A stretch of 64,000 nucleotides of DNA, from contig NZ_LT859959.1 of the NCBI RefSeq assembly GCF_900176205.1, positions 992,001 to 1,056,000 of the forward strand, given 5' to 3'. This DNA comes from Bradyrhizobium sp. ORS 285. Its GTDB lineage: Bacteria > Pseudomonadota > Alphaproteobacteria > Rhizobiales > Xanthobacteraceae. A model generated the notes under the pieces. It had not been told where the DNA came from. It ran no database searches and saw only the letters and a list, made by a program, of their open reading frames with translations. Below, one piece after another: positions 63,470 through 64,000 of the stretch (the stretch's first letter is position 1; each line of letters opens with the position of its first letter). The position numbers and the translations under genes were made by a program.

Positions 63470-64000
63470 TCATTGCTGCGCCGGCTCGGCGAGCCACTGG
63501 CGGATGATGGAGGCGGCTTCGCCCGGGTTGCGGTCCGCCAACTCACCGACCCTGTGGACCGATTGGGCGTGGACCTGGCCCTGAACCTGGGCGACGTCGA
63601 TCATGGTGGCGGTCTGCTGGGCGTGGGCGACCTGCGCCTGGGTCTCGTCGGTGATCGCCGGCACGCCGGTCAGGGCTGCGATTTCCTCGGTGGCGATGAT
63701 CTTCTTCACCAGCGGCCGCACCACCATGAACACCACCACGATCCCGAGCAGCATCATCACCGCGAGCTCGATGACGTACATCACGTCATCCTTGGTGAAG
63801 TGGAGCATGCCGAGGAAGCCGGTGGGCTCGTTGATCTGCGGCACGGTGGGAGCGTCGGCGAATTTCAGGTTGACGACCTCGACCTGGTCGCCGCGCTTCT
63901 GGTCGAAGCCGATCGCGGAGCGGACCAGGGCCGCGATGCGGTCGAGCTCTTCCTTGCTGCGCTCCTTGTAGACCAGATCACCCTTCTCGTTCTTGGAGTA
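63470..64000 (-). CDS. fliF: Flagellar MS-ring protein FliF, C-terminal part
   Basis: The frame is open from the window edge to TGA at 63470, giving 176 C-terminal residues of FliF. Visible parts: SKEELDRIAALVRSAIGFDQKRGDQVEVVNLKF, which is the conserved end of the periplasmic domain, the second membrane helix (VIELAVMMLLGIVVVFMVVRPLV), and the cytoplasmic tail that binds FliG (ADRNPGEAASIIRQWLAE). The GTG at 63844 is internal, not a start. The 5' part and the operon promoter lie outside the window. Confidence 0.95.
   Translation of the reverse strand, partial: YSKNEKGDLVYKERSKEELDRIAALVRSAIGFDQKRGDQVEVVNLKFADAPTVPQINEPTGFLGMLHFTKDDVMYVIELAVMMLLGIVVVFMVVRPLVKKIIATEEIAALTGVPAITDETQAQVAHAQQTATMIDVAQVQGQVHAQSVHRVGELADRNPGEAASIIRQWLAEPAQQ

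Overview
The window looks like a chromosomal segment of a Bradyrhizobium-type alphaproteobacterium. The evidence is high GC with strong third-position bias, the ChpT/CtrA cell-cycle relay, a Caulobacter-order fliF-fliG-fliH(flbE)-fliN-flbD operon, a periplasmic nitrate reductase operon behind an FNR/FixK box, an Irr-type iron box, and dispersed GC-rich palindromes typical of that genus. The assignment rests on gene content and style, not on a database match. No rRNA, tRNA, CRISPR array, prophage or insertion sequence was seen.

Layout. 1-3.7 kb: envelope and housekeeping genes (coiled-coil membrane protein, DUF1134 protein, YHS protein, CysQ-like phosphatase), then chpT. 4-9.8 kb: a compact chemotaxis operon cheA-cheW-cheY-cheB-cheR with no receptor gene. 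10-14.1 kb: a KaiC-KaiB-HWE-kinase operon with a convergent single-domain response regulator. 14.2-16.4 kb: a DUF350 / YgiB-like / glutathionylspermidine-synthase-like cassette. 16.4-22.7 kb: a GntR regulator divergent from an ABC uptake system, a racemase-superfamily enzyme and a hydantoinase/dihydropyrimidinase; a consensus sigma-54 promoter precedes the uptake genes. 23.2-25.4 kb: a phospholipase-D-like protein with a histone-H1-like tail. 25.4-26.7 kb: repeats only. 26.7-34.5 kb: ctrA, fliI-fliJ, an ECF sigma/anti-sigma pair, a small membrane protein and flhA. 34.5-35.75 kb: repeats only. 35.8-47.6 kb: scattered metabolic and hypothetical genes, a MerR/oxidoreductase pair, an Irr-box haem protein, a TAXI binding protein, a TPR/OGT-like glycosyltransferase and a periplasmic haem protein. 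47.7-50.3 kb: ppk2 and a RecD-like helicase. 50.6-54.8 kb: napEDABC. 55.1-59.6 kb: sulfonate uptake and desulfonation genes with a flavin reductase. 59.6-64 kb: a small membrane protein and the flbD-fliN-fliH-fliG-fliF block, with fliF running off the window.

How the genes connect. ChpT, CtrA, FlbD and the flagellar genes form the cell-cycle/motility axis, served by the che operon. Two perfect FNR/FixK boxes, each with a correctly spaced -10, link nitrate respiration (napE) and polyphosphate use (ppk2) to low oxygen. Nitrogen (sigma-54), iron (Irr) and possibly general stress (EcfG-like, upstream of kaiC and of a small membrane protein) each have a recognisable site.

The most unusual items are: a ladder of three tandem five-codon mini-ORFs (17-nt repeats) ending at the fliI start codon; a pair of 105-nt structured dispersed elements in inverted orientation; a family of paired GC-rich palindromes, two of which sit inside the ABC/hydantoinase operon; and the phospholipase-D/histone-H1-like fusion.
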